From assembly GCF_004362515.1 (NCBI RefSeq), contig NZ_SNXU01000001.1:2108001-2172000 (forward strand): a stretch of 64,000 nt of DNA, in the 5' to 3' direction. Below, piece by piece: positions 49,601 through 57,852 of the stretch (positions are counted from its first letter, which is position 1; each line of letters begins with the position of its first letter). The notes below the pieces were generated by a model that saw nothing but the letters and a program-made list of their open reading frames with translations, did not search any database and had not been told where the DNA came from. This DNA is from Actinokineospora alba. Its GTDB lineage: Bacteria > Actinomycetota > Actinomycetes > Mycobacteriales > Pseudonocardiaceae. The translations under genes were made by a program, and so were the position numbers.

Positions 49601-51269
49601 TCGCGCCGGGTGGATGGCCGAAGCCGTTGGGGGACGTCCGTGCCGGGGCGGATGCCTGGCTCGCTATCGCGTTCGCGGGCGACCCGGTGGCGTTCGGCTG
49701 GTGTGGTGTCGTGCGCCCGGGCGACTGTGCGGCCGGTGGCTGAGTGGACGGGGTCCGGAAGCCTTCTGCGTCGCGGTGGGCCCGGTCCGGTTCTCTGGGT
49801 GACGCGTCGTCGAGCCGCGGTGAAGCCGACGACTGTTGGTCACGATCTGTTCCCTGGCCCGCGGTGCGCTGGTCGGGTTGCGCGGTCGGCGTCGGATCGG
49901 CGGCCTTCTGGTTGCCGATGAAGTCCGGGTTGGGCTCGAACGGCCCGTCCACGTACCTGCCCGGGGGACCGCTGTCATAGGTGACCTTGTGCCAGCCCGC
50001 GACGTAGCGCCAGTCGATGCCGCCGGGAAACAGGACTTCGCTTTCCCCGCGGCCCCGGTCACCGGCCGCCGCCATGGTCGGATCCGTGAGGATGCCGCCC
50101 GGGGCCTGGATGACGTAAAGCCTGCCGGAGCCTGTTTCCCCGCGGCCGACCTCTGCCTCGGTCGACGTGCTGACGAATCCGTTCTGGTCCCCGCCGACGT
50201 GCTTCTTCAAGTCCGGGTTGGCGGAGTCCCAGGGCCGGAATCCACCATCCGCCTTGATCTGTTCCGGCGAGCGCCGATCCCCGCGGTAGAGGACGTTCTC
50301 CTTGTCCTGCCAACCGTCTTCGGGTCGCACGAAGATCTTGGGCACGCCGTATTTGGCCGGGTCGGTGTATTCCAGTGGCACTGGCGGCAGACCATCGGCC
50401 CTGGCCGCGGGTGCCTGCGGAGGGGGCGTGACGTTCGCCGGAGCGCCGTCGTGACGGGCGGGCCCGGAAGCGTTGGCGGGTGGGCCATAGTTGCCTGGTG
50501 CCCCGGGATGCGGGCGCGACTCGGGTCGGCCCTGACCGAACGGTGGGCCTTGAGGACGCGGCGGCAGGGGATACCCGCCAGGCATTGGCGGCATTGGTTG
50601 CCGCGGCGGGCCACCATACGGCGGGTTGCCGTATCCGGGGTTCGGAACACCCGGGTTGACCGGTCGCCCAGGAGCCGGTTGGGCGTATCCCAGGTTGGGG
50701 CGAGACGGATGGGGGGCATGGGCGGGCGGTGTGCCCGGCCCGGGCGGGGCATAGCCCTGCTGCGGGTGCGGTCCGCCCGGCTGCGAGGGTCCTGGGTACG
50801 GCCTGCCTGCCGGTGGCATGCCGCGGCTCGGTTGGCCGGTTCCGTGCTGGGGGTGCGGTCCGCTCGCCGGTGGCATCCCGCGGCTCGGTTGGCCGGGTCC
50901 GTGCTGTGGGTGGGGTCCACCCGCCGGTGGCGTGCCCCGACCATGCTGCGGAGGTCCCTGCTGCGGGTGCGGTCCGGCGGTGGGTGGCATGCCGCGGCCA
51001 GGACCACGCTGTGGATGCGTGCCCTGACTCGGCCGGTTCGGGCCTGCGGCTCCGTGGTGCGGCTGCCCGCCTGCGGGAACGCCGGAGTGGTTCCGCACGG
51101 GTGGCCCGTCGGGGCCCGGCCTGCCACTTGGCGGCGGGGAGCCCGGCGAACCAGAACCGGTGCGGTGTGGGGGATTCCCACCCGGGGGAGGGCCTGCCAT
51201 ACCCGGCACGTTCTGTGGTCGGGCTCCCGGCGCCTGGCCTGGTGGGCCGGTGTTCGCGGCAGGTGCCAC
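46683..51269 (-). CDS. ESX polymorphic toxin: ADP-ribosyltransferase, caspase-like, kinase-like and nucleotidyltransferase modules
   Basis: 1528 residues from GTG 51269, but coding sense in this frame extends to ~51600 where it joins the N-terminal piece by a frameshift. Residues 1-300: Pro/Gly/Gln/His-rich stalk. 310-450: ADP-ribosyltransferase with VLYRGD (Arg329), FVSTST (Ser367) and ESEVLFPGG (E409-x-E411). 650-810: caspase-like domain with VIDMHG (His700) and LLIGCGTG (Cys739), possibly self-cleaving. 930-1250: aminoglycoside-phosphotransferase-like kinase with YVKVV (Lys974), AHGDAHLGNF (Asp1134, Asn1139) and LIDAP (Asp1152). 1270-1420: helical linker. 1420-1528: nucleotidyltransferase with YIGSMQTGMR and FDVDLYVV (Asp1455, Asp1457). 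Domain calls rest on motifs only. Confidence 0.8.
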   Translation of the reverse strand: MAPAANTGPPGQAPGARPQNVPGMAGPPPGGNPPHRTGSGSPGSPPPSGRPGPDGPPVRNHSGVPAGGQPHHGAAGPNRPSQGTHPQRGPGRGMPPTAGPHPQQGPPQHGRGTPPAGGPHPQHGPGQPSRGMPPASGPHPQHGTGQPSRGMPPAGRPYPGPSQPGGPHPQQGYAPPGPGTPPAHAPHPSRPNLGYAQPAPGRPVNPGVPNPGYGNPPYGGPPRQPMPPMPGGYPLPPRPQGPPFGQGRPESRPHPGAPGNYGPPANASGPARHDGAPANVTPPPQAPAARADGLPPVPLEYTDPAKYGVPKIFVRPEDGWQDKENVLYRGDRRSPEQIKADGGFRPWDSANPDLKKHVGGDQNGFVSTSTEAEVGRGETGSGRLYVIQAPGGILTDPTMAAAGDRGRGESEVLFPGGIDWRYVAGWHKVTYDSGPPGRYVDGPFEPNPDFIGNQKAADPTPTAQPDQRTAGQGTDRDQQSSASPRLDDASPREPDRAHRDAEGFRTPSTQPPAAQSPGRTTPHQPNATGSPANAIASQASAPARTSPNGFGHPPGANQPRPTTPYDQGRPSSFGMPPQVAASGAPMGHSDAPDGQSFGPEGSAALERREQERQEREAKAAADSRRAEQLQARERTEQAAKPERPLGQRIGELSDERLDKVREHIQKTDAGMSIFDRSEGNERHTANQVAPIPGAYVIDMHGAERHVKAGRSTLTADDVADIMRANPDWDGKTPILLIGCGTGKLPDGFAAELAKKTGVEVIAPTTDAWVDYDGNVFASQSRNTYEGPGVRPGWPPNGEWHTFGPDGSRKIDESPFPPGHTPRWGTDGKGDLPQQAPKGAARRGDDDGAAERPGEKPPHQSQSEQRGQSTDGSEQAADHSRLTDGRAQDTVDAARQAAALTRTDTGEVDPGAVADLLNGLPSLRDDSPDSIRDLVATVFDGDVTLEPVGGHDGRARTTRPVYQVMVDGEPVGYVKVVPDGAEFASELSAADRLHQANLTSFGVPDVLAVASVPGPDGTRRGALFSALAPGDPVDGLLRRVPLAWDRDRAMDDLRRAVTGVAEGMAELHRGGDRQASPAYLNPHADAIRGHLSELDARRPVLDRLGIDLDQLNAAMDATIADAMADPGPAGLAHGDAHLGNFLWDADAGVTLIDAPTLHQSMDAAGSPIGTPARDVALFTQRIGHFGSEFGLSPAAITQLRADFADAYARNGGPTVPAPVRAMFEARAATHRLTRAVTRLEDRPDPRRAADVGAATVALQDALNLDSTAATELADSFAGELPGTPEFRRAWIGIDNFRSYMLHTADPATRERFEAEYADRIRDLQSHQTKQFKTLWKQLFLSKADEYALSPEGSRRAAELINRQVLEAEKLMTELEGFAASTGEPALAEGKATSTIDREGAAAWEASFRETQAKINDVLANPDFKYRGHEIGYIGSMQTGMRGAHKGKTRFDPYDFDVDLYVVVDQETFNELVATYPGLDSDDIKIMPDDIDPPDVVWLGKQIGQALKRAFPHVRGIEESVIAVRAEQPW
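50750..51040 (-). repeat. Imperfect ~60-bp repeats in the toxin stalk
   Basis: Repeated units encode GMPPA-G-PHPQHG-GQPSR-type 20-residue segments (several copies between the Pro-rich start and the ADP-ribosyltransferase domain). Likely an extended, length-variable spacer; such GC-rich repeats are also where assembly errors concentrate. Confidence 0.65.
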
Positions 51270-51576
51270 CGGGTGGCTGGGCCTGCCTGCGGTGGGTGGC
51301 GGGAGCGGGCCACCCGCCTGCCTTTGTGATGGCCCTCCAGGACCTTGGTGTGTACTCGGGTTGGTGGGGCCGCTCGAGAATCCGGGGGCTCCCTGGCGTG
51401 GAGCGGTTCCGCCCGGGGGCGTTCCTGGCCTGCCCTGCTGTCCGGCGGCATTCTGCGCGGACGAACCGGCGGGTCCCTGCGGTGACCCACCGCGCCCTTG
51501 TTGACCGGTCGCGCCGCTGGATCCCGGTGGAAATCCGCCCGCCTGCCGCGGCGCCGCGCCTGCCGGGGGCGTTCCC

Positions 51577-52351
51577 GGCCCGCCCGCTGGCCCGCCGCGT
51601 ATTGCGGAATCGACGGTCCCGCCTGCCGGGAGGTGGGACCTGCCTGGGCGGGCGCACGGTTCCCGGAGTTCTGGGGCGGACCGGAAGTCGGGGTGGCCGC
51701 CGGGCGGGGACCACTTCGCGGATCACCGGCGGGTGGGCTGCCTCCGGGCCGGGAACCGCCTGAAGGTGCCGTCGCCTTGCTGACGTTCGAGGTAGGCCCA
51801 GTCGAGTTGGCCGTGGCGGCCTTCGCTTGCCCCCCTTGCACGGTAGGCGAACTGGACGGGCGCGCCGCGTTGCCGCTGCTGCCGGACTGTCCGGTGCTGC
51901 CTGACCCGCGCGAAACCGTCGGCGAGGAACCCTTGCTCTCGATCCCGCCCAGCTTCGACGCCGCGGCCTGGTCCGTTCCCCGCGTGGCCTGTGCTGTCGC
52001 CTTGGTTTTCGCGCCCGCGTTCTCCGCCGCCGTGGCCGCCTTGTCGGCGCCGCTGCGGGCGGTGGAAATGGCTTCGTCCGCCTTGCCCATCGCGACCTGG
52101 CCGAACACACCGGCGCTGCCTGCGCTCGCGCCGATGTTGAGTTTCGCCGCCACCCCGTCGCGGAGTTGGCTGCTGCGACTGGCGATCCGCCCGCCCAGCG
52201 ACTCCACGGAGTCGGCGTTCATCCCGACGCCGCGGCCCCCGCTGACGCCCGGCGAAGACGACCCGCTCGACGAGGAGGACGAGGGCCTGCCGCTGTCGCC
52301 GCCGTGGTTCGTCGTCGAGGGTGAGCTGTCGTTCCCCCTGCGCCGGGCCAT
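51577..52351 (-). CDS. N-terminal (secretion) part of the ESX toxin, separated by a frameshift
   Basis: ATG 52351 shares a base with the WXG-like gene's stop (TGATG). About 258 residues make sense in this frame: Ser-rich start (MARRRGNDSS), a helical segment resembling ESX cargo (MNADSVESLGGRIASRSSQL, MGKADEAISTARSGADKA) and Ser/Pro/Gly-rich sequence ending near QAGPSIPQYAAG. Beyond ~51577 the frame, though open to 50207, turns Arg-rich and loses sense, while the -1 frame continues with Pro/Gly/Gln-rich sequence into the toxin. One extra base near 51577-51610 would give one ~1890-residue protein. Confidence 0.72.
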
Positions 52352-53184
52352 CAGGCGTTGGCCGGCGGCATTTCGTACGGCTGGACCGCGTCGTAGGCCG
52401 TCTTCGCGTAGTCGCCGTAGTCGGCGAAGCGCTCCAGGCCCTTCATCAGGCCCTTCATCTTCTCGCCCAGCTGCGCCAGCCTGCCGCCCATGCGGCTCAT
52501 CGCCTCGCCGAGCTTGGACAGCTTGCCCGCGATCTTCGTGGCCAGCATCGCCGCTCGCGTTCCCGCGTAGCCCGCGTAAGCGGCGATGGAACTGCCGAGT
52601 GAGACCACGGCCGACGCCGCCGCCATGATCGCGCCCGCGATGAGCTCGCCGAGCAGCTCGGAGATCATGTCGAACACCATGGCGCGCAGTTCGCAGACGA
52701 TCGCGCCGGACAGCGCGTAGATCGCCGCCGTGCCGTCCATTGTGGACCCGAGGGCTTCGTACTCGGCCGCCATCTGGTCCATGTTGGCGCGGAACGCGTC
52801 GCTCGCCTCGCCCGACCAGTCGTCGACCGAGCCCAGGTCCTCACGGTGCTCCCGGGCGATCATCTTCATCTCCAGCGCCGCGGACTTGAGCTGGTCGACG
52901 TTGGCGTTGATCTCGTCCGGGTTGCCCAGCAGCGCGTCGAGCGGCTCGCGCAGGAAGCTGACGTGCTCAAGCAGCCAGCCGACACCCGCGGACGCGATCC
53001 CGGCCAGCGGGTTGGCGGCGAACCCCACCGTCTCCACCACCAGACCCGCGCCGCCGATGGCGACGTCGAGGAAGTCCGGCCCCTCGCCCTCGGCGTCCGA
53101 CGTCAGCGACTGGACGAACCCGTCAACACTCTCGACAATGCCCGCACCACTGGACCACGTGGTCGAACTCGCTTCCTCAGACAC
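52351..53184 (-). CDS. WXG100-like type VII secretion protein
   Basis: A 277-residue helical protein with the WxG turn in GSVDDWSGEASDAFRANM, preceded and followed by long amphipathic helices, and a C-terminal hydrophobic/Ala-rich part (ISELLGELIAGAIMAAASAVV). This is the long form of ESX partner found directly upstream of actinobacterial polymorphic toxins. It probably pairs with the toxin's N-terminal helices for export by an ESX machine encoded elsewhere. The stop overlaps the toxin ATG. Confidence 0.83.
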   Translation of the reverse strand: MSEEASSTTWSSGAGIVESVDGFVQSLTSDAEGEGPDFLDVAIGGAGLVVETVGFAANPLAGIASAGVGWLLEHVSFLREPLDALLGNPDEINANVDQLKSAALEMKMIAREHREDLGSVDDWSGEASDAFRANMDQMAAEYEALGSTMDGTAAIYALSGAIVCELRAMVFDMISELLGELIAGAIMAAASAVVSLGSSIAAYAGYAGTRAAMLATKIAGKLSKLGEAMSRMGGRLAQLGEKMKGLMKGLERFADYGDYAKTAYDAVQPYEMPPANA

Positions 53185-53206
53185 GCACTACCCCCCAGAA
53201 ACCGCG

Positions 53207-53710
53207 CTACTTCTTGAAGATCGCCGACTCGTCGCTGAAATCACCGTCGTCGAGCGAGTTCACGCTCGGGTCGGGGCGGCGCGGCCTGGCCCTGGGCGGC
53301 TGCGGCGGCGGTTGCATCTCCTCGATGAACCCGGGCCGGTGACGCTCCTGAGCCGCGGGCGCCTCTTCCTCCGGCGGCAGGTACTCGGTGATCGCCCGCA
53401 GCGTCTCCGACTCCGGTCCGTGCGCCGCCTCGAACACCTCGGCCACCTTCGCCGCGGCCGACCGCTGGGCCTTGCGGGCCACCGCCATGAGCTCCGCCGA
53501 CAAAGCCGTGTGCGACTTGCCCATCGCCGCGGGAGTCAGGCGGACATCGGTCAGCGCGCCGTTGGCCGCGACCGCCACCGTGATGGCGCCGTCGTCAGAC
53601 GACGCCGACGACGCGGCACCGGCCAGGCCGTCCTGGACCATGGCGGCCTTGGCCTGTGCGGCGGCGATCTTCCCTTCGAAGTCGCGCATCCACTCGTCTG
53701 GCGATTTCAC
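53207..53710 (-). CDS. YbaB/EbfC family protein heading the ESX toxin operon
   Basis: 167 residues: a YbaB-like core (MRDFEGKIAAAQAKAAMVQD, ITVAVAANGALTDVRLTPAA, LSAELMAVARKAQRSAAAKV) and a Pro/Arg/Asp-rich tail. YbaB/EbfC proteins are dimeric nucleoid-associated factors; a variant of this fold regularly precedes WXG/toxin genes in actinobacteria, where its role is unclear. GTG 53710 is preceded by GGGGGG a few bases upstream. First gene of the operon; 22 bp to the WXG-like gene. Confidence 0.82.
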   Translation of the reverse strand: MKSPDEWMRDFEGKIAAAQAKAAMVQDGLAGAASSASSDDGAITVAVAANGALTDVRLTPAAMGKSHTALSAELMAVARKAQRSAAAKVAEVFEAAHGPESETLRAITEYLPPEEEAPAAQERHRPGFIEEMQPPPQPPRARPRRPDPSVNSLDDGDFSDESAIFKK

Positions 53711-53774
53711 TGTCCCCCCAGGTGTCCGGAACAGGTTGCCACACCACGCACCGTCACCGCAGGCGAAAGGCCGA

Positions 53775-56303
53775 CTACGCGGAGAGGAGCTGTGCGCACC
53801 TGATCAGGCCGAGATGTGAGTACGCCTGCGGGTGGTTGCCCAGCGAGCGCTCCGCGATCGGGTCGTACTCCTCGGGCAGCAGCCCCGTGGGCCCGGCCGC
53901 GTCGACGATCTGGGCGAACAGGTCCTCGGCCTCCGGGCGGCGGCCGGTGAGCAGGTACGCCTCGATCATCCACGCCGCGCACAGGTGGAAGCCGCCCTCG
54001 TCGCCGGGCAGGCCGTCGTCGCGGTGGTAGCGGTACACCGTGGACCCCGAACGCAGCTCCGCCTCGATCGCGGTGACCGTGGAGTGGAAGCGCTCGTCGT
54101 CCGGGTCGATCAGGCCGACCATGCCGATGAGCAGCGTCGCGGCGTCGAGGTCGGTGCCGTCGTAGGCCGTGGTGAACGCCTTGACCTCGTCGTTCCAGCC
54201 GTTGGTCAGCACGTCGTGGGCGATCTCGGCGCGCAGGAACTCCCAGGCGGGCTCCGGCTCGCGGTCGTAGGTGGCGGCCAGGGCGAGGGCACGGTCGATC
54301 GTCAGCCAGCACATGACCTTCGAGTACACGTGGTGGCGCGGGCGGTGCCGCTCCTCCCAGATGCCGTGGTCGGGCTCGTGCCAGCGCCGGGTGACCGCTT
54401 CGGCCATGGCGCACACCATGCGCCAGTCGTCGTCGGTGAGCTTGCCGCGCGCCTCCGAGAGGGCCACGACAAGGTCGACGACGGGACCGAAGACGTCGAG
54501 CTGGACCTGCTGGTTGGCGAGGTTGCCCACGCGCACCGGACGGGAGCCCGCGTAGCCGGGAAGCGTGTCGATGACCGCTTCCGGGCCGAGCGTGGTGCCC
54601 GCGATCGTGTACAGCGGGTGCAGCCGCTCCGGGCCGGGCAGCGTGGCCAGCACACCGTGCACCCAGCCGAGGAACGCTTCCGCCTCGGCGGTGGAACCCA
54701 GTGACACCAACGCTTTCGCCGTCATCGACGCGTCGCGCAGCCAGCAGTAGCGGTAGTCCCAGTTGCGGATGCCGCCGATCTCCTCCGGCAGCGACGTGGT
54801 CGCCGCGGCCATGATCGCGCCGGTCTCGCTGTGGCACAGACCGCGCAGCGTGAGCGCCGAGCGCGCCACCAACTCCTTCTCGACCGGCGGCAGCACCAGC
54901 GTGTCGAGCCACTGCGACCAGTACGCGCCGGAGCGCGCTTTGCGGTCGGCCTCGGGAATCTCGTGCGGTTCGAGGCTGTCGGTGCCGCAGCGCAGCTCCA
55001 GCACCACCGGCGCGTCGCCGCTCGGCCGGATCACCGCGCGGGCGGTGTCGTGCATGCCGTCGGAGGTGATCTCCCAGGTGACGCCGGGGGAGCGCAGGGT
55101 GATCGGGTCCGAGGTGTCGAGCACCCGGATGCCGTCTTCGGAGGCCTCCAGCCGCACCTGCACCTGGCCGAACTCCGGCCGCGGCGCGAACTCCACGACC
55201 GCCGGGGTGGTGCCCGACACCACGCGGATCAGGTCGGTGCGGTGCGCGTCGGTGAAGTGGTCGAGGTAGTCGGTGACGAGCAGGCCCGACCAGCGGGTCT
55301 CGACCGTCATCGTCCCGGGCAGGTAGCGCTGGCCCAGTGGGAGACCGCCGCGTTCCGGGGTGACCGAGAAGTGGCCCGCGGCCGTGCCGCCGAGCAGGTC
55401 GGCGAAGACCGCCGCCGAGTCCGGCTCCGGGTGGCACATCCAGGTGAGGCGGGCGTCCGGGGTGACCAGGGCGACCGAGCGCTCGTTGGACAGCATCGAC
55501 AGCCGCTCGATCGGCACCGCCTGCTCGCCGTAGAGCCAGTTGCGGCGCTCCTCCAGGACCATGGCGAGCACGGTGGCGACGTCGATCGGGTCGTTGATCC
55601 GGTACACGGCAAGGCTTTCGCCGTCGCCGACCTTGATCCCGACGTCCGGGCCGGAGAGCCGGGCGAACGCCTTCTCGTCGGTCACGTCGTCGCCGACGAA
55701 GATCGCCGCCGTGGCGCCGACCTGGTGGCGCAGCACGTCGAGGGCGTGGCCCTTGTCGGTGTGGATCACCGCCAGCTCGACCACGGCCTTGCCCTCGGTG
55801 ACCTGCACGCCTTCCCAGGTGCACGGGCCCGAGCGGACCACGGCGAGGATGCGCTCGGCCACGTCGGCCGCGGCGCGGCGCACATGCACGGCGATGCTGG
55901 CGGGCTTGACCTCCAGCTGCACGCCGGCGGCGCCGTCGACGAGCCGTTCCAGCTCCGCCTCGACCCGGGCGTGCAGCGCCCGCGCCTCGGCGTCGAGCGC
56001 GTGCACGAAGCCCACGTCGAACTCCGAGCCGTGGCTGCCGACCAGGTGCACCTCCGAGGGCAGCCTCGACAGCGTCGCCAGGTCACGCAGAGCGCGTCCC
56101 GAGATTACCGCCGTGGTCGTCTCGTGCAACCCGGCGAGCGAGCGCAGCGCGCCCACCGACTCGGTGTGCGGCCGTGCTTTTTCCGGATCCTCGACGATCG
56201 GCGCGAGGGTTCCGTCGTAGTCGCAGGCGACCAGCAGTCGCGGTGTCCTCGCGATCTGCACGATCGCGCGGCGCAGGTCGGCGGGCAGGGACTCGGCGGT
56301 CAA
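53775..56303 (-). CDS. otsB: Trehalose-6-phosphate phosphatase fused to a GH15 glycoside hydrolase
   Basis: An 842-residue fusion. Residues ~1-265 are a HAD-fold trehalose-phosphatase: VACDYDGTLAPIVED (nucleophile Asp28, Asp30), TAVISGRALRD, KGHALDVLRHQVG and IFVGDDVTDEKAF. Residues ~270-842 are a GH15 glucoamylase/trehalase-like module: WMCHPEPDSAAVFADLLGG, NWDYRYCWLRDASMTAKAL, YSKVMCWLTIDRALALA and GTDLDAATLLIGMVGL. The protein could both dephosphorylate trehalose-6-P and hydrolyse trehalose or another glucan. The start is TTG 56303, supported by AGGAG 6 nt upstream and the HAD motif's position. 15 bp after otsA. Confidence 0.9.
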   Translation of the reverse strand: MTAESLPADLRRAIVQIARTPRLLVACDYDGTLAPIVEDPEKARPHTESVGALRSLAGLHETTTAVISGRALRDLATLSRLPSEVHLVGSHGSEFDVGFVHALDAEARALHARVEAELERLVDGAAGVQLEVKPASIAVHVRRAAADVAERILAVVRSGPCTWEGVQVTEGKAVVELAVIHTDKGHALDVLRHQVGATAAIFVGDDVTDEKAFARLSGPDVGIKVGDGESLAVYRINDPIDVATVLAMVLEERRNWLYGEQAVPIERLSMLSNERSVALVTPDARLTWMCHPEPDSAAVFADLLGGTAAGHFSVTPERGGLPLGQRYLPGTMTVETRWSGLLVTDYLDHFTDAHRTDLIRVVSGTTPAVVEFAPRPEFGQVQVRLEASEDGIRVLDTSDPITLRSPGVTWEITSDGMHDTARAVIRPSGDAPVVLELRCGTDSLEPHEIPEADRKARSGAYWSQWLDTLVLPPVEKELVARSALTLRGLCHSETGAIMAAATTSLPEEIGGIRNWDYRYCWLRDASMTAKALVSLGSTAEAEAFLGWVHGVLATLPGPERLHPLYTIAGTTLGPEAVIDTLPGYAGSRPVRVGNLANQQVQLDVFGPVVDLVVALSEARGKLTDDDWRMVCAMAEAVTRRWHEPDHGIWEERHRPRHHVYSKVMCWLTIDRALALAATYDREPEPAWEFLRAEIAHDVLTNGWNDEVKAFTTAYDGTDLDAATLLIGMVGLIDPDDERFHSTVTAIEAELRSGSTVYRYHRDDGLPGDEGGFHLCAAWMIEAYLLTGRRPEAEDLFAQIVDAAGPTGLLPEEYDPIAERSLGNHPQAYSHLGLIRCAQLLSA

Positions 56304-56318
56304 CGCCTTCTCCTGGGG

Positions 56319-57764
56319 CTAGGGGCTCTGTTCAGGACTCAGGGCGTCGAGGAATGATCGAGCCCACCGGTCGACGTCGTGGGTCAGCACTTGACGCCTC
56401 AACGCGCGCATCCTACGACGACCTTCTGCTGGATCGATCGTGAGGGCCGCATGCATGGCGTTCTTGACTCCGTCAAGATCGTGCGGATTCACCAGGAAGG
56501 CGCTCGTGAGCTCGGCCGCGGCGCCCGCGAACTCCGAGAGCACCAGCGCGCCGCCGAGATCGTGGCGGCAGGCCACGTACTCCTTGGCGACGAGGTTCAT
56601 GCCGTCGCGGACCGGGGTCACGAGCATCACGTCCGCGGCGGAGAAGAACGCGGCCAGCTCCGCCCGGTCGACCGACTGGTGCAGGTAGTGCACGACCGGG
56701 CGGCCGACCCGGGCGAACTCGCCGTTGATCCGGCTCACCACTTGCTCGATGTCACCGCGCATGCGCTGGTAGTGCTCGACCCGCTCGCGGCTGGGCGTCG
56801 CGAGCTGCACCATGGCCACTTCCCGCGGGTCGATCCGGCCCTCGGTCAGCAGCTCCTGCAGCGCGTAGAGCCGCAGGTCGATGCCCTTGGTGTAGTCGAG
56901 GCGGTCGACCCCGAGGATGATCTTCTTCGGGTTGCCGAGGTCGGCCCGGATCTGGGCCGCGCGGGTCACGGTCTCGCGCTTGCGGGCCAGCGCGTCGAGG
57001 CCGTTGGAGTCGATGGAGATCGGGAACGCGCCCACGCGGACCGCGCGGTCGCCGACCTGGATGACACCGGGCCGGGTCCGCACACCGACGGCGCCGCGAG
57101 TCGGTTCCAGGCCCAGCAGCCGTCTGGCCAGCCACAGGAAGTTCTGCGCGCCGCCCGGGCGGTGGAAGCCGACCAGGTCGGCGCCGAGCAGGCCGCGCAC
57201 GATCTCGGCGCGCCAGGGGAGCTGCATGAACAGCTCGGTGGGCGGGAACGGGATGTGCAGGAAGAAGCCGATCCGCAGGTCGGGCCGCTGTTCGCGGAGC
57301 AGTGCGGGCGCGAGTTGGAGCTGGTAGTCCTGGATCCACACCGTGGCGTTGGGCGCGGCGACCTTGGCGCAGGCGTCGGCGAAGCGGTGGTTGACCTTGA
57401 CGTAGCTGTCCCACCAGCCTCGGTCGAAGACCGGGGGCGCGACAACGTCGTGGTAGAGCGGCCACAGGGTGGCGTTGGAGAAGCCCTCGTAGTAGTCGCG
57501 GACCTCGTCGGAGGTGAGCGTCACCGGGTGCAGGCGCAGCCCGTCGTCGGTGAACTCGTCGACCTCCACGTCGGCCACGCCGGGCCACCCGACCCACGCG
57601 CCGGTGTTCTTGCGCAGGAACGGGGCGAGCGCGCTGACCAGGCCACCTGGGCTGTGCTTCCAGCGTTGTGAGCCGTCCGGCAGCCGCTCTAGGTCGACCG
57701 GGAGCCGGTTCGCGGCGACGATGAAGTCGGCGCCGTTGTTGCTGGGGGCGTTGTCGCTGCTCAC
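56319..57764 (-). CDS. otsA: Trehalose-6-phosphate synthase
   Basis: A GT20 glycosyltransferase of 481 residues joining UDP-(or ADP-/GDP-)glucose and glucose-6-P. Landmarks: IVAANRLPVDLERLPDG, SPGGLVSALAPFL, VWIQDYQLQLAPALL, FFLHIPFPPTELFMQLPWR, ILGVDRLDYTKGIDLRL, PVRDGMNLVAKEYVACR and LVLSEFAGAAAEL. GTG 57764, with AGGAGG 10 nt upstream. It leads the otsA-otsB/GH15 operon: synthesis, dephosphorylation and possibly hydrolysis of trehalose from one transcript. Confidence 0.95.
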   Translation of the reverse strand: MSSDNAPSNNGADFIVAANRLPVDLERLPDGSQRWKHSPGGLVSALAPFLRKNTGAWVGWPGVADVEVDEFTDDGLRLHPVTLTSDEVRDYYEGFSNATLWPLYHDVVAPPVFDRGWWDSYVKVNHRFADACAKVAAPNATVWIQDYQLQLAPALLREQRPDLRIGFFLHIPFPPTELFMQLPWRAEIVRGLLGADLVGFHRPGGAQNFLWLARRLLGLEPTRGAVGVRTRPGVIQVGDRAVRVGAFPISIDSNGLDALARKRETVTRAAQIRADLGNPKKIILGVDRLDYTKGIDLRLYALQELLTEGRIDPREVAMVQLATPSRERVEHYQRMRGDIEQVVSRINGEFARVGRPVVHYLHQSVDRAELAAFFSAADVMLVTPVRDGMNLVAKEYVACRHDLGGALVLSEFAGAAAELTSAFLVNPHDLDGVKNAMHAALTIDPAEGRRRMRALRRQVLTHDVDRWARSFLDALSPEQSP

Positions 57765-57852
57765 GCCTGGCGTGCCTCCTTTGGAAGCCGGTGCGGGATG
57801 CCCGAAATTCCAAGGCTAGTCACTCCGCGCCGCCACCGCGTGATGCGAATGT

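Noticed and set aside
50207..51570. Arg-rich continuation of the toxin N-terminal frame
   Set aside because: Open only because of GC bias; composition is unlike any ESX protein, whereas the alternative frame has coherent Pro/Gly/Gln-rich and then domain sequence.
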